Shown here: piece by piece, positions 25,942-34,293 of the stretch | Numbering within the stretch: the stretch's first letter is position 1 | Layout of the letters: each line of letters opens with the position of its first letter | Source of the DNA: Novosphingobium sp. HII-3 | GTDB lineage: Bacteria; Pseudomonadota; Alphaproteobacteria; Sphingomonadales; Sphingomonadaceae | Assembly (NCBI RefSeq): GCF_002916655.1 | Contig: NZ_PPSM01000072.1 | Coordinates: 1-64,000 of the forward strand | DNA: 64,000 nucleotides | Direction of reading: 5' to 3' | The notes under the pieces: model-generated | Database searches by the model: none | What the model was told of the DNA's origin: nothing | Seen by the model: only the letters and a program-made list of their open reading frames with translations | Position numbers and translations under genes: made by a program

Positions 25942-27120
25942 TCAGCCCTCCCGCGCGATGTCGTAGCGCGAGAGATACCGTTCGAAGAGCGGCTCCAGGT
26001 CCGCCTTCGAAAGACCGTACTGAGCCAGCTTGTATTCGTGGCGGCCGAACTTGTCCTGCGGGTTGTCGTTCACCCACTGCTGGATGCCCACCTCGGCCTC
26101 GGAGGTCCATTCGTCCCCCAGGGCGGCGTAGACCTTCCTGGTGGCGGCCACCGGATCGCTGACGAGATCGGCGTAATGCACGTCGATGATCTTGTCCTCA
26201 CCGTACATGTCGCGGAAATCCATGATCCGGTTGGCGTGCTCGGCCGCTTGCCAGGGGTAGTCTTCCTTGAGCCACTCGGCGTCGATCCTGCCCATGTGCG
26301 CCATATGGCTGAGCGAGATGATCGAACACAGCGATCCCGTGGCGGTGAACGGGTCGCGGTGCGTCCAGATGACACGGGCATCGGGGTAGACCTTGAAGAT
26401 CGTTTCCAGCCACAGCGCATGGCTCGGCTTCTTGACGTTCCAGACGCCGCCCGCGTGGTGCTGCAGCACCTGCAGGAACTTCTTGTGGTACTCGTACGCG
26501 CTCGTCATGTCGCAGGAGAAGATGAAGTCCTTGTACAGCGGCAGCTTGCCCTTGGACTCGATCATCAGCGTCTTGAAATCGTGCGCCATGAAGAACACGC
26601 ACTCGTTCGGATAGATGGCAGAGCCGCGGTAGTACTTGCCCATGGCCGGGTTTGCCGCCAGCGCGGCCTTTTCCTGTGCGAGACGGCTGGTCGCACGGGG
26701 ATCCGTGGTCAGCAGCGCGTTGGACCCCACCGGCGGCACCGGGTCGTCGATCTCCCAGGTGAGGGGCGAACGGCGCGCGGGGTCGGCCGCAAGCAGGTTG
26801 GACATCAGCGTGGTGCCGGTGCGCGGCACGCCCATGACGAAGACCGGCCGCTCGACCGGGCGCTCGAGCAACTGGGGATTGTCGCGGAGGTACTGCGACA
26901 CCTTGAGGCGGCCGCGCAGATAATGAAGGGTGTCGTTGCGCGCGCGCTCGATGCCGCCGTCGGTCATCCAGCCCCGGTCAATGCCTTCGTTGAACGAGCG
27001 CGTGAAAACGTCGAAGCCTTCGCGCCAGCTGTCGTTGTCGAAGCTGTCGATGCCGGTGTCCTTGATCGCCTGCTCGACCAGAGCGTCAGGTACGAGTCGT
27101 TCGGCGGCAGTCGTGGCCAT
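25942..27120 (-). CDS. PAPS-dependent sulfotransferase family protein
   Basis: This 392-residue protein has the 5'-phosphosulfate-binding loop FVMGVPRTGTTLMSNLL at about 94-110 and the downstream 3'-phosphate region ARVIWTHRDPFTATGSLCS. This is the sulfotransferase family 3 pattern common in sphingomonads and mycobacteria. It would move sulfate from PAPS to a hydroxyl of an unknown acceptor. The ATG at 27120 has GGGAGAGGA upstream; longer frames extend into the spacer. It lies one base from the VOC gene in the same orientation and 120 bp downstream of the AraC regulator. Many bacterial members are uncharacterised, so activity is inferred. Confidence 0.82.
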   Translation of the reverse strand: MATTAAERLVPDALVEQAIKDTGIDSFDNDSWREGFDVFTRSFNEGIDRGWMTDGGIERARNDTLHYLRGRLKVSQYLRDNPQLLERPVERPVFVMGVPRTGTTLMSNLLAADPARRSPLTWEIDDPVPPVGSNALLTTDPRATSRLAQEKAALAANPAMGKYYRGSAIYPNECVFFMAHDFKTLMIESKGKLPLYKDFIFSCDMTSAYEYHKKFLQVLQHHAGGVWNVKKPSHALWLETIFKVYPDARVIWTHRDPFTATGSLCSIISLSHMAHMGRIDAEWLKEDYPWQAAEHANRIMDFRDMYGEDKIIDVHYADLVSDPVAATRKVYAALGDEWTSEAEVGIQQWVNDNPQDKFGRHEYKLAQYGLSKADLEPLFERYLSRYDIAREG

Positions 27121-27240
27121 GATGCGGTTGTCCTCTCCCATCGGCCTGTGCGGCCGTTCATGAGGGAAGAGTAATCGTCCCTCACACCTGCAAGGCAACG
27201 CGCTTGGAGTGCCAGATCCGGACGTTATGTCGATTTCCGG

Positions 27241-28128
27241 TCAAGACCCGACGGGCTGCTCAAGCGCACGCCCCTGCCGCTGCCGGAAGGTACTGGGGCT
27301 TGCTCCGACAGCGCGGCGGAAGGCGAAGGTGAAGCTGGAAGGGGACGCGAAGCCCATGGAAAAGGCGATCGTCTTGACGCTCTCGCCGTCCATGAGGAGT
27401 CGCTTGGCCGCCTCCATCCGGCGCTGTTCGATGTAGTCCCCGATCGAACAGGCGCGGCTGACCCGGAAGCCCCGCGTCAACTGCCGGATGGACAGCGAGC
27501 AGAGCCTGGCCAGTTCCTCCAGCGAGGGCGCCGCCGAGTAGTCGGCCAGGCGCTCGTCGATCAGCCGCAGGCGCCAGCCGGAAAGGCCGCCGGTCACGGG
27601 ACGCTCCGCCACCTCCAGGCAATGACGGGCCAGTTCGATGGCCAGCTGGCTGCCAAGCAAGGCCAACATCTTCTGCCAGGCCAGCCCGGGGTGGCGCACC
27701 TCGGACGTGATGCGAAAGAGGAGGGCGCGGATCTGTGCGCTGCCGATGTCGAGCGCGGCGGCGAGGTGCGCGTCGTCCCAGCTGAGGCTCTGGCCCGCAA
27801 GATCGTGAACAAGCGCCGCGTCGATCGTACAGATCAGTGATACCTGCCGGCCGGTGCCACCCTTGATGGACAGCTCCTCGCCCGGAGGAATCACGAAGAT
27901 GTCACCCAGCCGCTCCAGCCGGTGCGGCCCCCAACGGTGCCGATACCCTCCGCGAGACTGCAGCGGACGCGGGGTAAGGCACATGTTGACATGGTAGCCC
28001 TCTGCAACGGCGTGCCGGGTGTCCGTAGGTGTCGGTATGTCGAAACGCACAAGCTGGGCGCAGATGCCGTCGCTCTCAAGGCGAGCATCCACGCTCATGG
28101 AGGGGCGTTGCACTTCGTCAGGCATCAT
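27241..28128 (-). CDS. AraC family transcriptional regulator
   Basis: This 295-residue regulator has a C-terminal double helix-turn-helix (about residues 195-290): LEELARLCSLSIRQLTRGFRVS and the second helix pair KTIAFSMGFASPSSFTFAFRRAVGASPSTFR. The N-terminal about 180 residues form a ligand- or dimerisation-type domain without a family I can name. ATG at 28128 (or 28125) gives the natural start; the open frame beyond is a shadow of the SDR on the other strand. It is divergent from that SDR across a 159-bp spacer, so it probably controls the dehydrogenase-hydrolase operon and perhaps the sulfotransferase genes. Confidence 0.88.
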   Translation of the reverse strand: MMPDEVQRPSMSVDARLESDGICAQLVRFDIPTPTDTRHAVAEGYHVNMCLTPRPLQSRGGYRHRWGPHRLERLGDIFVIPPGEELSIKGGTGRQVSLICTIDAALVHDLAGQSLSWDDAHLAAALDIGSAQIRALLFRITSEVRHPGLAWQKMLALLGSQLAIELARHCLEVAERPVTGGLSGWRLRLIDERLADYSAAPSLEELARLCSLSIRQLTRGFRVSRACSIGDYIEQRRMEAAKRLLMDGESVKTIAFSMGFASPSSFTFAFRRAVGASPSTFRQRQGRALEQPVGS

Positions 28129-28287
28129 CGGCGTCTCTCCGGCGCAAGGGATCGCTATATGTCCCGAACGCCACGTTCCGACCGTATTTCTATGGCGCTC
28201 GGGCTTGCGGGACAACGCCCCGCCCCTGAACATCGCGGCCACGAATGCGCCGCCTGAAGGCGTGAACCGGGATCGAGGGAGAAAGTG

Positions 28288-29079
28288 ATGGCCAAGGGCC
28301 TGTTTGACTGCACGGGCAAGGTGACGGTGGTGACCGGAGGCAACGGCGGCATCGGTTTCGGCTTTGCCATGGGTGTGGCCAAGATGGGCGGTGATGTCGC
28401 GATCTGGGCCCGCAACGCCGAGAAGAGCGCGAAGGCCAAGGCAGAGCTTGAAGCGGCCGGCGCGGGACGGGTGATCGCTTACCAGGTCGATGTCTCCGAA
28501 GAGGCGAACATCGTTGCGGGCTACAATCAGGTGATGGCGGACTTTGGCCGAGTGGACTGCGTGTTCGCCAACTCCGGCGCATCGCCGCGCTACAACTCGG
28601 TCTTCGACATGCCGACGGACCACTGGTATGACTTCCAAAAGACCGCGCTGCACGGCGCCTTCTTCACCCTGCGCGAAGGCGCGAGACTGATGAAGGAGCG
28701 CGTCGAGGCTGGAGACGAAAGCGGCGGCAGCCTGGTGGCCTGCGGATCGCTCTCGCTCTTTCAGGGACTGCCCGGCAAGATGGAGTATGCCGCATCGAAA
28801 TCGGCGGTGGCCGCGGCGATCCGCTGTCTCGCCATCGAACTGGCGCCGCTCGGCATCCGCGCCAACGTCGTCGCGCCGGGCCTGATTATCACGCCAATGA
28901 TGGGCGAGAGCGCGCAGGCGGAAGCGGTCGCGCAGCACTTTGCGCCGACGATACCGATGAAGCGCACCGGTCGGCCCGCGGATTTCGAAGGAATCGGCGC
29001 TTACCTGTGCTCGGACGCCAGCAGCTTCATGACCGGTGAGACCATCACCATCGACGGGGGATACATGGTCCGGCCGTGA
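28288..29079 (+). CDS. Short-chain dehydrogenase/reductase
   Basis: This 263-residue classical SDR has TGGNGGIGFGFA (about 15-26) as cofactor loop, the NSGAS segment in place of the usual NNAG, Ser in ACGSLSL and the active-site Tyr and Lys in YAASKSA. GETITIDGGYM ends the chain. It starts after GGGAGAAAGTG, and an in-frame GTG three bases earlier is less likely. It heads a plus-strand operon with the zinc-type alcohol dehydrogenase (29-bp gap) and the metallo-hydrolase. It is divergent from the AraC regulator. The substrate is unknown. Confidence 0.88.
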   Translation: MAKGLFDCTGKVTVVTGGNGGIGFGFAMGVAKMGGDVAIWARNAEKSAKAKAELEAAGAGRVIAYQVDVSEEANIVAGYNQVMADFGRVDCVFANSGASPRYNSVFDMPTDHWYDFQKTALHGAFFTLREGARLMKERVEAGDESGGSLVACGSLSLFQGLPGKMEYAASKSAVAAAIRCLAIELAPLGIRANVVAPGLIITPMMGESAQAEAVAQHFAPTIPMKRTGRPADFEGIGAYLCSDASSFMTGETITIDGGYMVRP

Positions 29080-29108
29080 GGGCGGCGGACCGGCGAGGAG
29101 AGAGGCGA

Positions 29109-30119
29109 ATGGAACTGCTCAGGATCCATGGATCGGGTGACGTGCGGCTGGATGCCTACGAGCGCCCGCCCACCGGTCCCAATGATGTCGTCGTCCGGAT
29201 GAAGTCAGTCGGGATCTGCGGATCGGACCTGTCCTACATCAAGATTGGCGGCATACCGACGCCCGGGACGCTTACGGCGCTCGGTCATGAAGGCGCTGGG
29301 GAGGTGATGGAGGTCGGCCCTTCGGTTGAAGGAATCGCCGTGGGAGACGCGGTCGTCGTCAATCCGATGATGACCCCGGGCAACATCGGGTCGGGCGGGC
29401 CGGAAGGCGCCTTTACCCAGGAGCTTCTCGTGCGTGAGGCCCGGCTCGGTGAGTCGATCCTGCCCATCCCCGAGGGGATCGACTTCGACGTCGCCGCCAT
29501 GTGCGAACCGCTTGCGGTGGCCATGCACGGGGTCAACCGGGCCGAGGTCAAGCCGGGCGACAAGGTCGTCGTGTTCGGCTGCGGACCGATCGGGCTTGGC
29601 ATGGTGCTGTGGCTGATCGACCGTGGCATTACCGACGTCGTTGCGCTCGATCTGGCGGAGGAGCGGCTGGAACGCGCACGCGCTCTTGGTGTGCAGGCCG
29701 CGCTTGATCCGACGAGGGTGGATCTGCGCGCGGAACTCGCACGTCTTCATGGCGAGGTGCCGAGTTACGGCCGCGTGGGCGTGGGTACGGACGCCTATAT
29801 CGACGCCGCGGGTGCGCCCAACATCCTGACCGAGGTCATAATGATGGCCAAGCTTCACGCCCGGCTCGTCATTACGGCGGCGTATATGAAGCCGATCGAA
29901 TTCCCCGCCGGGCGTATGCTGACCAGCGAGATGACGATCACGACGGCCGTCGGCTACCCGACAGAGATGCCCGCGGTGATCGCTGCCATGCCGCGCCTGA
30001 AGGACAAGATCGCCGGCATGATCAGCCACAAGCTGCCCTTCAGCGAAGTCATGAAAGGCCTTGAGATCGCCGCCATGCCGCAGTCGGCCAAGGTCATGAT
30101 CGGATTTGAGGAGAACTGA
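29109..30119 (+). CDS. Zinc-type alcohol/polyol dehydrogenase, medium-chain family
   Basis: This 336-residue medium-chain dehydrogenase carries catalytic-zinc ligands Cys37 (GICGSD) and His60-Glu61 (LGHEGAGEV), and a Rossmann loop VVVFGCGPIGLG near 150-161. The lobe that normally holds four structural-zinc Cys is replaced by VVVNPMMTPGNIGSGGPEGAF without cysteines, so structural zinc is probably absent. This resembles the sorbitol/threonine dehydrogenase branch that lacks it. GAGGAGAG precedes the ATG; the ORF extends upstream but overlaps the previous stop. The hydrolase starts 2 bases after its stop. Confidence 0.88.
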   Translation: MELLRIHGSGDVRLDAYERPPTGPNDVVVRMKSVGICGSDLSYIKIGGIPTPGTLTALGHEGAGEVMEVGPSVEGIAVGDAVVVNPMMTPGNIGSGGPEGAFTQELLVREARLGESILPIPEGIDFDVAAMCEPLAVAMHGVNRAEVKPGDKVVVFGCGPIGLGMVLWLIDRGITDVVALDLAEERLERARALGVQAALDPTRVDLRAELARLHGEVPSYGRVGVGTDAYIDAAGAPNILTEVIMMAKLHARLVITAAYMKPIEFPAGRMLTSEMTITTAVGYPTEMPAVIAAMPRLKDKIAGMISHKLPFSEVMKGLEIAAMPQSAKVMIGFEEN

Positions 30120-30120
30120 A

Positions 30121-31368
30121 ATGAGCGAGGTGAAAGACGCCGGGCCAAAGCTTGCCAATCTGGTGCGTTCGGGTGACGAGCAGACTGCGGCCATTGCCGT
30201 GACGGATTTCGTCTTCCAGGCGAACGACATCTCCAATGCCTATCTGGTGACCACCAGCGAAGGCGATGTGATGATCAATACCGGATTTATGGACAACGCC
30301 GAGCGGACGAAGCGGCTGCTGGAACCGCATCGCACGGGTCCGCTGGCCTTCATCATCCTGACGCAGAGCCACGCGGATCACTATGGTGGCGTACCCGACT
30401 TTGTGGAAGAGGGCACTCAGGTCGTGGGCGGTCCCGGCTTCAATGAAGCGCTTGGCGACATGATGAGGCTTCAGCCCTTCTTCGGTCCCCGCAGCGGAAA
30501 GCTGTGGGGGGCCACGCTGAAACGCGGCAATACCCCGAAGGCCGCTCCAGAGGTGAAGCCCGACATTCTTGTCGACCGCCGCCTGACCATGGAACTGGGC
30601 GGACGCTGCTTTGAACTGATCTCCACGCCCGAAGGAGAGACGATCGACAGCCTGACCGTCTGGATGCCGCGCGAAAAGATCGCCTTCACCGGAAACCTGT
30701 TCGGGCCGGTGTGGCTATCCATGCCCTTTCTCAACACCTTGCGCGGAGACAAGCCGCGTCTCGTCCGCAATTACCTGAAGTCCCTCGAGACGGTGCGTGA
30801 TCTCGGCCCCGAGATCGTCATCACCGGCCACGGTGAAGCGATCCGAGGCAAGGACCGCATCCGGGCCGACCTCGACAGGCTGCACGCCGCCGTCTCCTAC
30901 GTCCGCGATTACACACTGGGCGGCATGACGGAAGGGCGCGATGTTCATAGCCTGATGCGCGATTTCGCCTGGCCTGAGGGGCTTGCGATCGGCGAATACC
31001 ACGGCAAGGCGAGTTGGGCCGTCAAGTCGATCTGGCGGGAGTATTCGGGCTGGCTGCATTACGAGGAGGGCACGACGGCCCTCTACGGTGTGCCCAGGAC
31101 AAGCGTGGATGCCGACCTTGTCGAGCTTGCAGGCGGCGCGGACATCCTGGCCGCGCGCGCGCAGGCGAAGCTCGACGGCGGGGCTCCGTTGGAAGCCATA
31201 CACCTTACGGACATCGCCTTGAGTGCCGAGCCCGCCAACGCCCGCTCGCTCGCCGTGCGCAAGGCGGCGCATGAGGCGTTGCTGAAGGAGAGCGGCGGGA
31301 GCAACCTGTCTGAGACGATGTGGCTGCGCTCCGAGATCGCCGCCATGGAAGCGAAGCTGGCGGACTGA
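30121..31368 (+). CDS. Metallo-beta-lactamase-fold hydrolase, alkylsulfatase-like
   Basis: This 415-residue protein resembles the SdsA-type alkylsulfatase family: an N-terminal MBL domain (about 25-245), a central helical dimerisation-like region (SYVRDYTLGGMTEGRDVHSLMRDF and WAVKSIWREYSGWLHYEEGT) and a C-terminal helical part. The metal motif reads TQSHADHYGG at 81-90, so the first His of the usual HxHxDH is Gln82. The second-half ligands are also altered (TPEGETIDSLTVW). Activity on sulfate esters is therefore uncertain. The gene follows the ADH by one base, placing it in the same operon, with a terminator hairpin after it. Confidence 0.8.
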   Translation: MSEVKDAGPKLANLVRSGDEQTAAIAVTDFVFQANDISNAYLVTTSEGDVMINTGFMDNAERTKRLLEPHRTGPLAFIILTQSHADHYGGVPDFVEEGTQVVGGPGFNEALGDMMRLQPFFGPRSGKLWGATLKRGNTPKAAPEVKPDILVDRRLTMELGGRCFELISTPEGETIDSLTVWMPREKIAFTGNLFGPVWLSMPFLNTLRGDKPRLVRNYLKSLETVRDLGPEIVITGHGEAIRGKDRIRADLDRLHAAVSYVRDYTLGGMTEGRDVHSLMRDFAWPEGLAIGEYHGKASWAVKSIWREYSGWLHYEEGTTALYGVPRTSVDADLVELAGGADILAARAQAKLDGGAPLEAIHLTDIALSAEPANARSLAVRKAAHEALLKESGGSNLSETMWLRSEIAAMEAKLAD

Positions 31369-31377
31369 TCGCGGGCC

Positions 31378-31401
31378 CCCTCCCGGTCTTGACCGGGAGG
31401 G
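31378..31401. terminator. Hairpin between convergent hydrolase and SDR
   Basis: A perfect 11-bp inverted repeat, CCCTCCCGGTC/GACCGGGAGGG, encloses TT. It lies 9 bp after the hydrolase stop and 8 bp from the stop of the SDR on the other strand. The trailing T-run is weak. Confidence 0.55.
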
Positions 31402-31409
31402 TTCGCAGT

Positions 31410-32195
31410 TCAGTCCTCGATTGTCACCATGCCGCCGAGAACCGGTCCTCCGGCCACGGCGATGGCCTCCCCCGTGATGTAGCTTGCGGCGTCGCTGACG
31501 AGGAACGCCACCAGCTGCGCCACCTCTTCCGGATAGCCGTACCGCCGCAGCGGAAACACGTGAGTGGCGCTGTCCGCATCGAAGCCAGCTTTCTCCCATC
31601 CGGCCCGGGCCTTCTCCGTCGCCGTCATGCCGGGCGCCACGGCATTGACGCGTATGCCCACGGGGCCCCACTCGGCGGCCGAGACGCGGGTGAACATCTG
31701 CAGCCCGGCCTTCGCTGCGGAATAGGCTGCCACACCCTGCGTGCCGTGCATTCCCGCGACGGACGATATGTTGACGATGCAGCCCCGCACTTTGCGCAGG
31801 TGGGGGAAGGCAGCTTGTGAGGCATACATTGCGGAGTTCAGATTCAGCGCGATGTCGCGCTCCCACTTGGCGGGCGGCATCTGGGCGATGCCGACATGCC
31901 CGTGAGCGCCCCCCGCGTTGTTGACCAGAATGTCAAGGCGCCCGAAGTGCGTCGCTGCGGTATCGACCATGTTCTGGACCGGGCCCAACTCGCGGACATC
32001 CGCCTCGACCGCCAGGCCCCTGCGGCCGAGCACCTCGATCTCTCGCACGACGGCATCGAGGGCAGGGCGCTTGCGTCCGACCGCCACGATGTCGGCACCG
32101 CGTTGGGCGAGGAGCAGGGCCGTCGCCCGACCGATCCCCGTGCCAGCTCCGGTAACCACGGCAACGCGGCCGCTCAGGTCGAATTCTTCGAACAT
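31410..32195 (-). CDS. Short-chain dehydrogenase/reductase
   Basis: This 261-residue classical SDR has TGAGTGIGRATALLLA (about 16-31), NNAGGAHGH (about 90), the catalytic Ser in NISSVAGM and YSAAKAG, and a C-terminal GEAIAVAGG strand. A strong ribosome site (GGAGGAGAGG) precedes the ATG. The gene is divergent from another SDR at 32408, with a 16-bp palindrome in the 212-bp spacer. It converges on the hydrolase operon. This is one of four SDRs in this stretch, suggesting stepwise oxidation of a ring or side-chain alcohol, but the substrate is unknown. Confidence 0.88.
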   Translation of the reverse strand: MFEEFDLSGRVAVVTGAGTGIGRATALLLAQRGADIVAVGRKRPALDAVVREIEVLGRRGLAVEADVRELGPVQNMVDTAATHFGRLDILVNNAGGAHGHVGIAQMPPAKWERDIALNLNSAMYASQAAFPHLRKVRGCIVNISSVAGMHGTQGVAAYSAAKAGLQMFTRVSAAEWGPVGIRVNAVAPGMTATEKARAGWEKAGFDADSATHVFPLRRYGYPEEVAQLVAFLVSDAASYITGEAIAVAGGPVLGGMVTIED

Positions 32196-32358
32196 GTCCT
32201 CTCCTCCCTCACCCGGCCACCGTCGCCGCGATATCCTCCGGAGCAGCGTGCTCTGCGCTTGGCATTGTGCGTGCGTGCCTCTTCACTAGCACCGAACCGC
32301 GAACGGCATCGCCCGGATGATCGCCATTGCCGGGCCACCATCCGGCATCGCCATCAAA

Positions 32359-32374
32359 GATAGTATATACTATC
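32359..32374. promoter_or_regulatory. Perfect 16-bp palindrome, probable operator
   Basis: GATAGTATATACTATC reads the same on both strands and sits in an AT-rich patch, 34 bp before the plus-strand SDR start. Its strongly AT-rich symmetric form is like GntR-family operators (for example FadR/VanR types) and would overlap the -10 region of that SDR. No regulator of that type is encoded nearby; the AraC protein would usually use asymmetric sites. Confidence 0.6.
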
Positions 32375-32407
32375 AAACAGTCAGGCAACAGGGACTGGAG
32401 CAGAGAG

Positions 32408-33211
32408 ATGAGTGAGCACGATCTTCTGGATCTGGGAGGGCAGGTCGCGATCGTCACCGGAGCCGGGCAGAACGCGGGACGCGCCATCGCGCTGGAGCTA
32501 TCCCGCCACAATGCCGCAGGCATCGCCGTCAACGACTTCGTTCCGGAGCGGGCCGAGGCAGTGGCGGAGGAAATCCGCAGGACCGGCGTTCCGGCGCTGG
32601 CGGTGCCGTTCGATGTCGGAGACCTCGACGCGATCCGCGCGGCGGACGCGGCGATCAAGGAGGCGCTTGGGCCCGCAACCGTGCTTGTCAACAACGCGGG
32701 AATGGCAGGCCCCACCGCCCTGCTGAGGCCGAGGGTGAACTTCTGGGAAGAGGATCCTTCGGCCTGGGACCAGTACCTGCGCACCAACCTCTACGGCGTG
32801 TACAATGCCTGTTTCGCCTTCATTCCGAACATGGTTGAAGCGAAGAAGGGCCGCATCGTGACGATCGTTTCGGATTCCGGTCGCGTGGGGGAGCCGAAGC
32901 TGGCGGTCTATGCTTCAGCGAAGGCCGGGGCCCAGGGCTTCGTGCGCTCCATCGCAAAGGAGGTCGGTCGCTACAACGTGACCTGCAACGCCGTTTCGTT
33001 GTCCTCCCTGATGCCAGACATGCCGGAAGAGAAGCTTGCCGAGATCATGGAGAGTGACCGCGCCAAGGCGCAGGTCGCACGCTATATCATCCGCCGCTAC
33101 GGGAAGTCGACGGATGTGGCGGCGCTGGTTACGTTCCTCTGCTCCGACGCGGCCGAGTGGATCACGGGCCAGACCTATCCCCTCAACGGCGGATATGCGC
33201 CTTCGATGTGA
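32408..33211 (+). CDS. Short-chain dehydrogenase/reductase
   Basis: This 267-residue classical SDR has TGAGQNAGRAIALELS (about 17-32), NNAGMAGPTALLRP (about 93), Ser in IVSDSG and the active-site YASAKAGAQ. The GQTYPLNGGYAPSM end is typical of the large SDR family used in hydroxyacyl-CoA and steroid-type reactions. The ATG at 32408 is preceded by GAGCAGAGAG. The upstream frame to 32327 includes the palindrome and is not likely translated. The gene stands alone on the plus strand and is followed by a bidirectional hairpin. Confidence 0.88.
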   Translation: MSEHDLLDLGGQVAIVTGAGQNAGRAIALELSRHNAAGIAVNDFVPERAEAVAEEIRRTGVPALAVPFDVGDLDAIRAADAAIKEALGPATVLVNNAGMAGPTALLRPRVNFWEEDPSAWDQYLRTNLYGVYNACFAFIPNMVEAKKGRIVTIVSDSGRVGEPKLAVYASAKAGAQGFVRSIAKEVGRYNVTCNAVSLSSLMPDMPEEKLAEIMESDRAKAQVARYIIRRYGKSTDVAALVTFLCSDAAEWITGQTYPLNGGYAPSM

Positions 33212-33214
33212 TGG

Positions 33215-33266
33215 AAAGCGGCGCGTCACCGGGACAATCCGGGGTGGAGCGCGCCGCTTTCGATAA
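33215..33266. terminator. Bidirectional terminator
   Basis: AAAGCGGCGCG at 33215-33225 pairs perfectly with CGCGCCGCTTT at 33250-33260, with a 24-bp loop. A and T runs at the ends suit transcripts in both directions. It separates the SDR from the convergent AIM24-family gene. Confidence 0.65.
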
Positions 33267-33269
33267 AAC

Positions 33270-34100
33270 TTAGTCTCCGTCGATCAGGTTGCCGAAGGAG
33301 CCAAGTATCGAGCCTTCGCCTCGATTCTGGCCACCGCGTGAACCGGCGGTCGACAGCATCCGACCCGCCAGGCGCGAGAAGGGCAGGGACTGGATCCACA
33401 CCTTGCCCGGCCCCCGCAGGCGCGCGAAAAATACGCCTTCGCCGCCGAAAATCATCGACTTGACGGAGCCGGCGCGCACCACGTCGAATTCGACGCTGGG
33501 CTGGAAGGCGGCGACGCAGCCGGTATCGACGTGCAGTTCCTCGCCGGGGCGGAGCTCCCGCTCGATGACGGTGCCGCCCATCTGGACGAAGACCCAGCCG
33601 TCGCCTTCCAGATTCTGCATGATGAACCCTTCGCCTCCGAAGAGGCCGGTCATGATGCGCTGCTGGAAGTGAATGCCGATGGAGACCCCGCGCGCCGCGC
33701 AGAGGAAGGCGTCCTTCTGGCAGATCAGGCGGCCTCCCACGTCGTCCAGCTTGATCGGCAGGATCGCGCCGGGCACGGGTGCGGCAAAGGAGACGCGCGC
33801 CTTACCGTGGCCGCGATGCGTGAAGACCGTGGTAAAGAGGCTTTCGCCCGTAACGAGGCGCTTGCCCGCCCCCAGCAGCTTCCCCATGAAACCGCCGCCC
33901 TGGTCGGCCGAACCGTCTCCGAAGACCGTGGTCATATCGATCGACGAATCCTTCCAGACCATTGAACCGGCTTCCGCCACCGCGCTTTCCCCCGGATCGA
34001 GTTCAATCTCGACAAATTGCAGGTCCTGACCCTTGATCTCGAAGTCGACGTCATCCGAAATCGACGAATTACGGCTGTGACTCCAGGGGCTATTCGCCAT
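33270..34100 (-). CDS. AIM24/TIGR00266 family protein
   Basis: This 276-residue protein belongs to the AIM24 (TIGR00266) family of tryptophan-RNA-binding-attenuator-like beta folds; its function in bacteria is unknown. Seen are DVDFEIKGQDLQFVEIELDPGESAVAEAGSMVW (about 17-49) and GGGFMGKLLGAGKRLVTGESLF. A Gly-rich core, FGGEGFIMQNLEGDGWVFVQMGG, is followed by the conserved GEELHVDTGCVAAFQPSVEFDV. It is convergent with the SDR and divergent from the TPR gene across 193 bp. The length is normal and the frame is intact. Confidence 0.85.
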   Translation of the reverse strand: MANSPWSHSRNSSISDDVDFEIKGQDLQFVEIELDPGESAVAEAGSMVWKDSSIDMTTVFGDGSADQGGGFMGKLLGAGKRLVTGESLFTTVFTHRGHGKARVSFAAPVPGAILPIKLDDVGGRLICQKDAFLCAARGVSIGIHFQQRIMTGLFGGEGFIMQNLEGDGWVFVQMGGTVIERELRPGEELHVDTGCVAAFQPSVEFDVVRAGSVKSMIFGGEGVFFARLRGPGKVWIQSLPFSRLAGRMLSTAGSRGGQNRGEGSILGSFGNLIDGD

Positions 34101-34293
34101 CGTAAAACTCCAGTTACCGGCCTGCTTGCCGACATTTGCGATAAACTGGGTTTGGTTTCGCCAAGATGACTTGTCAAACCACGGCCGTCGGATATCTTCG
34201 GGCGTTCAACGAACACTGGCTGACGACTTGGCCTCATCAAAGAGCTCGGCGCAGACCGGCGCAGAACAGTGTCTCGGGAGAGGAAAATCGCTG

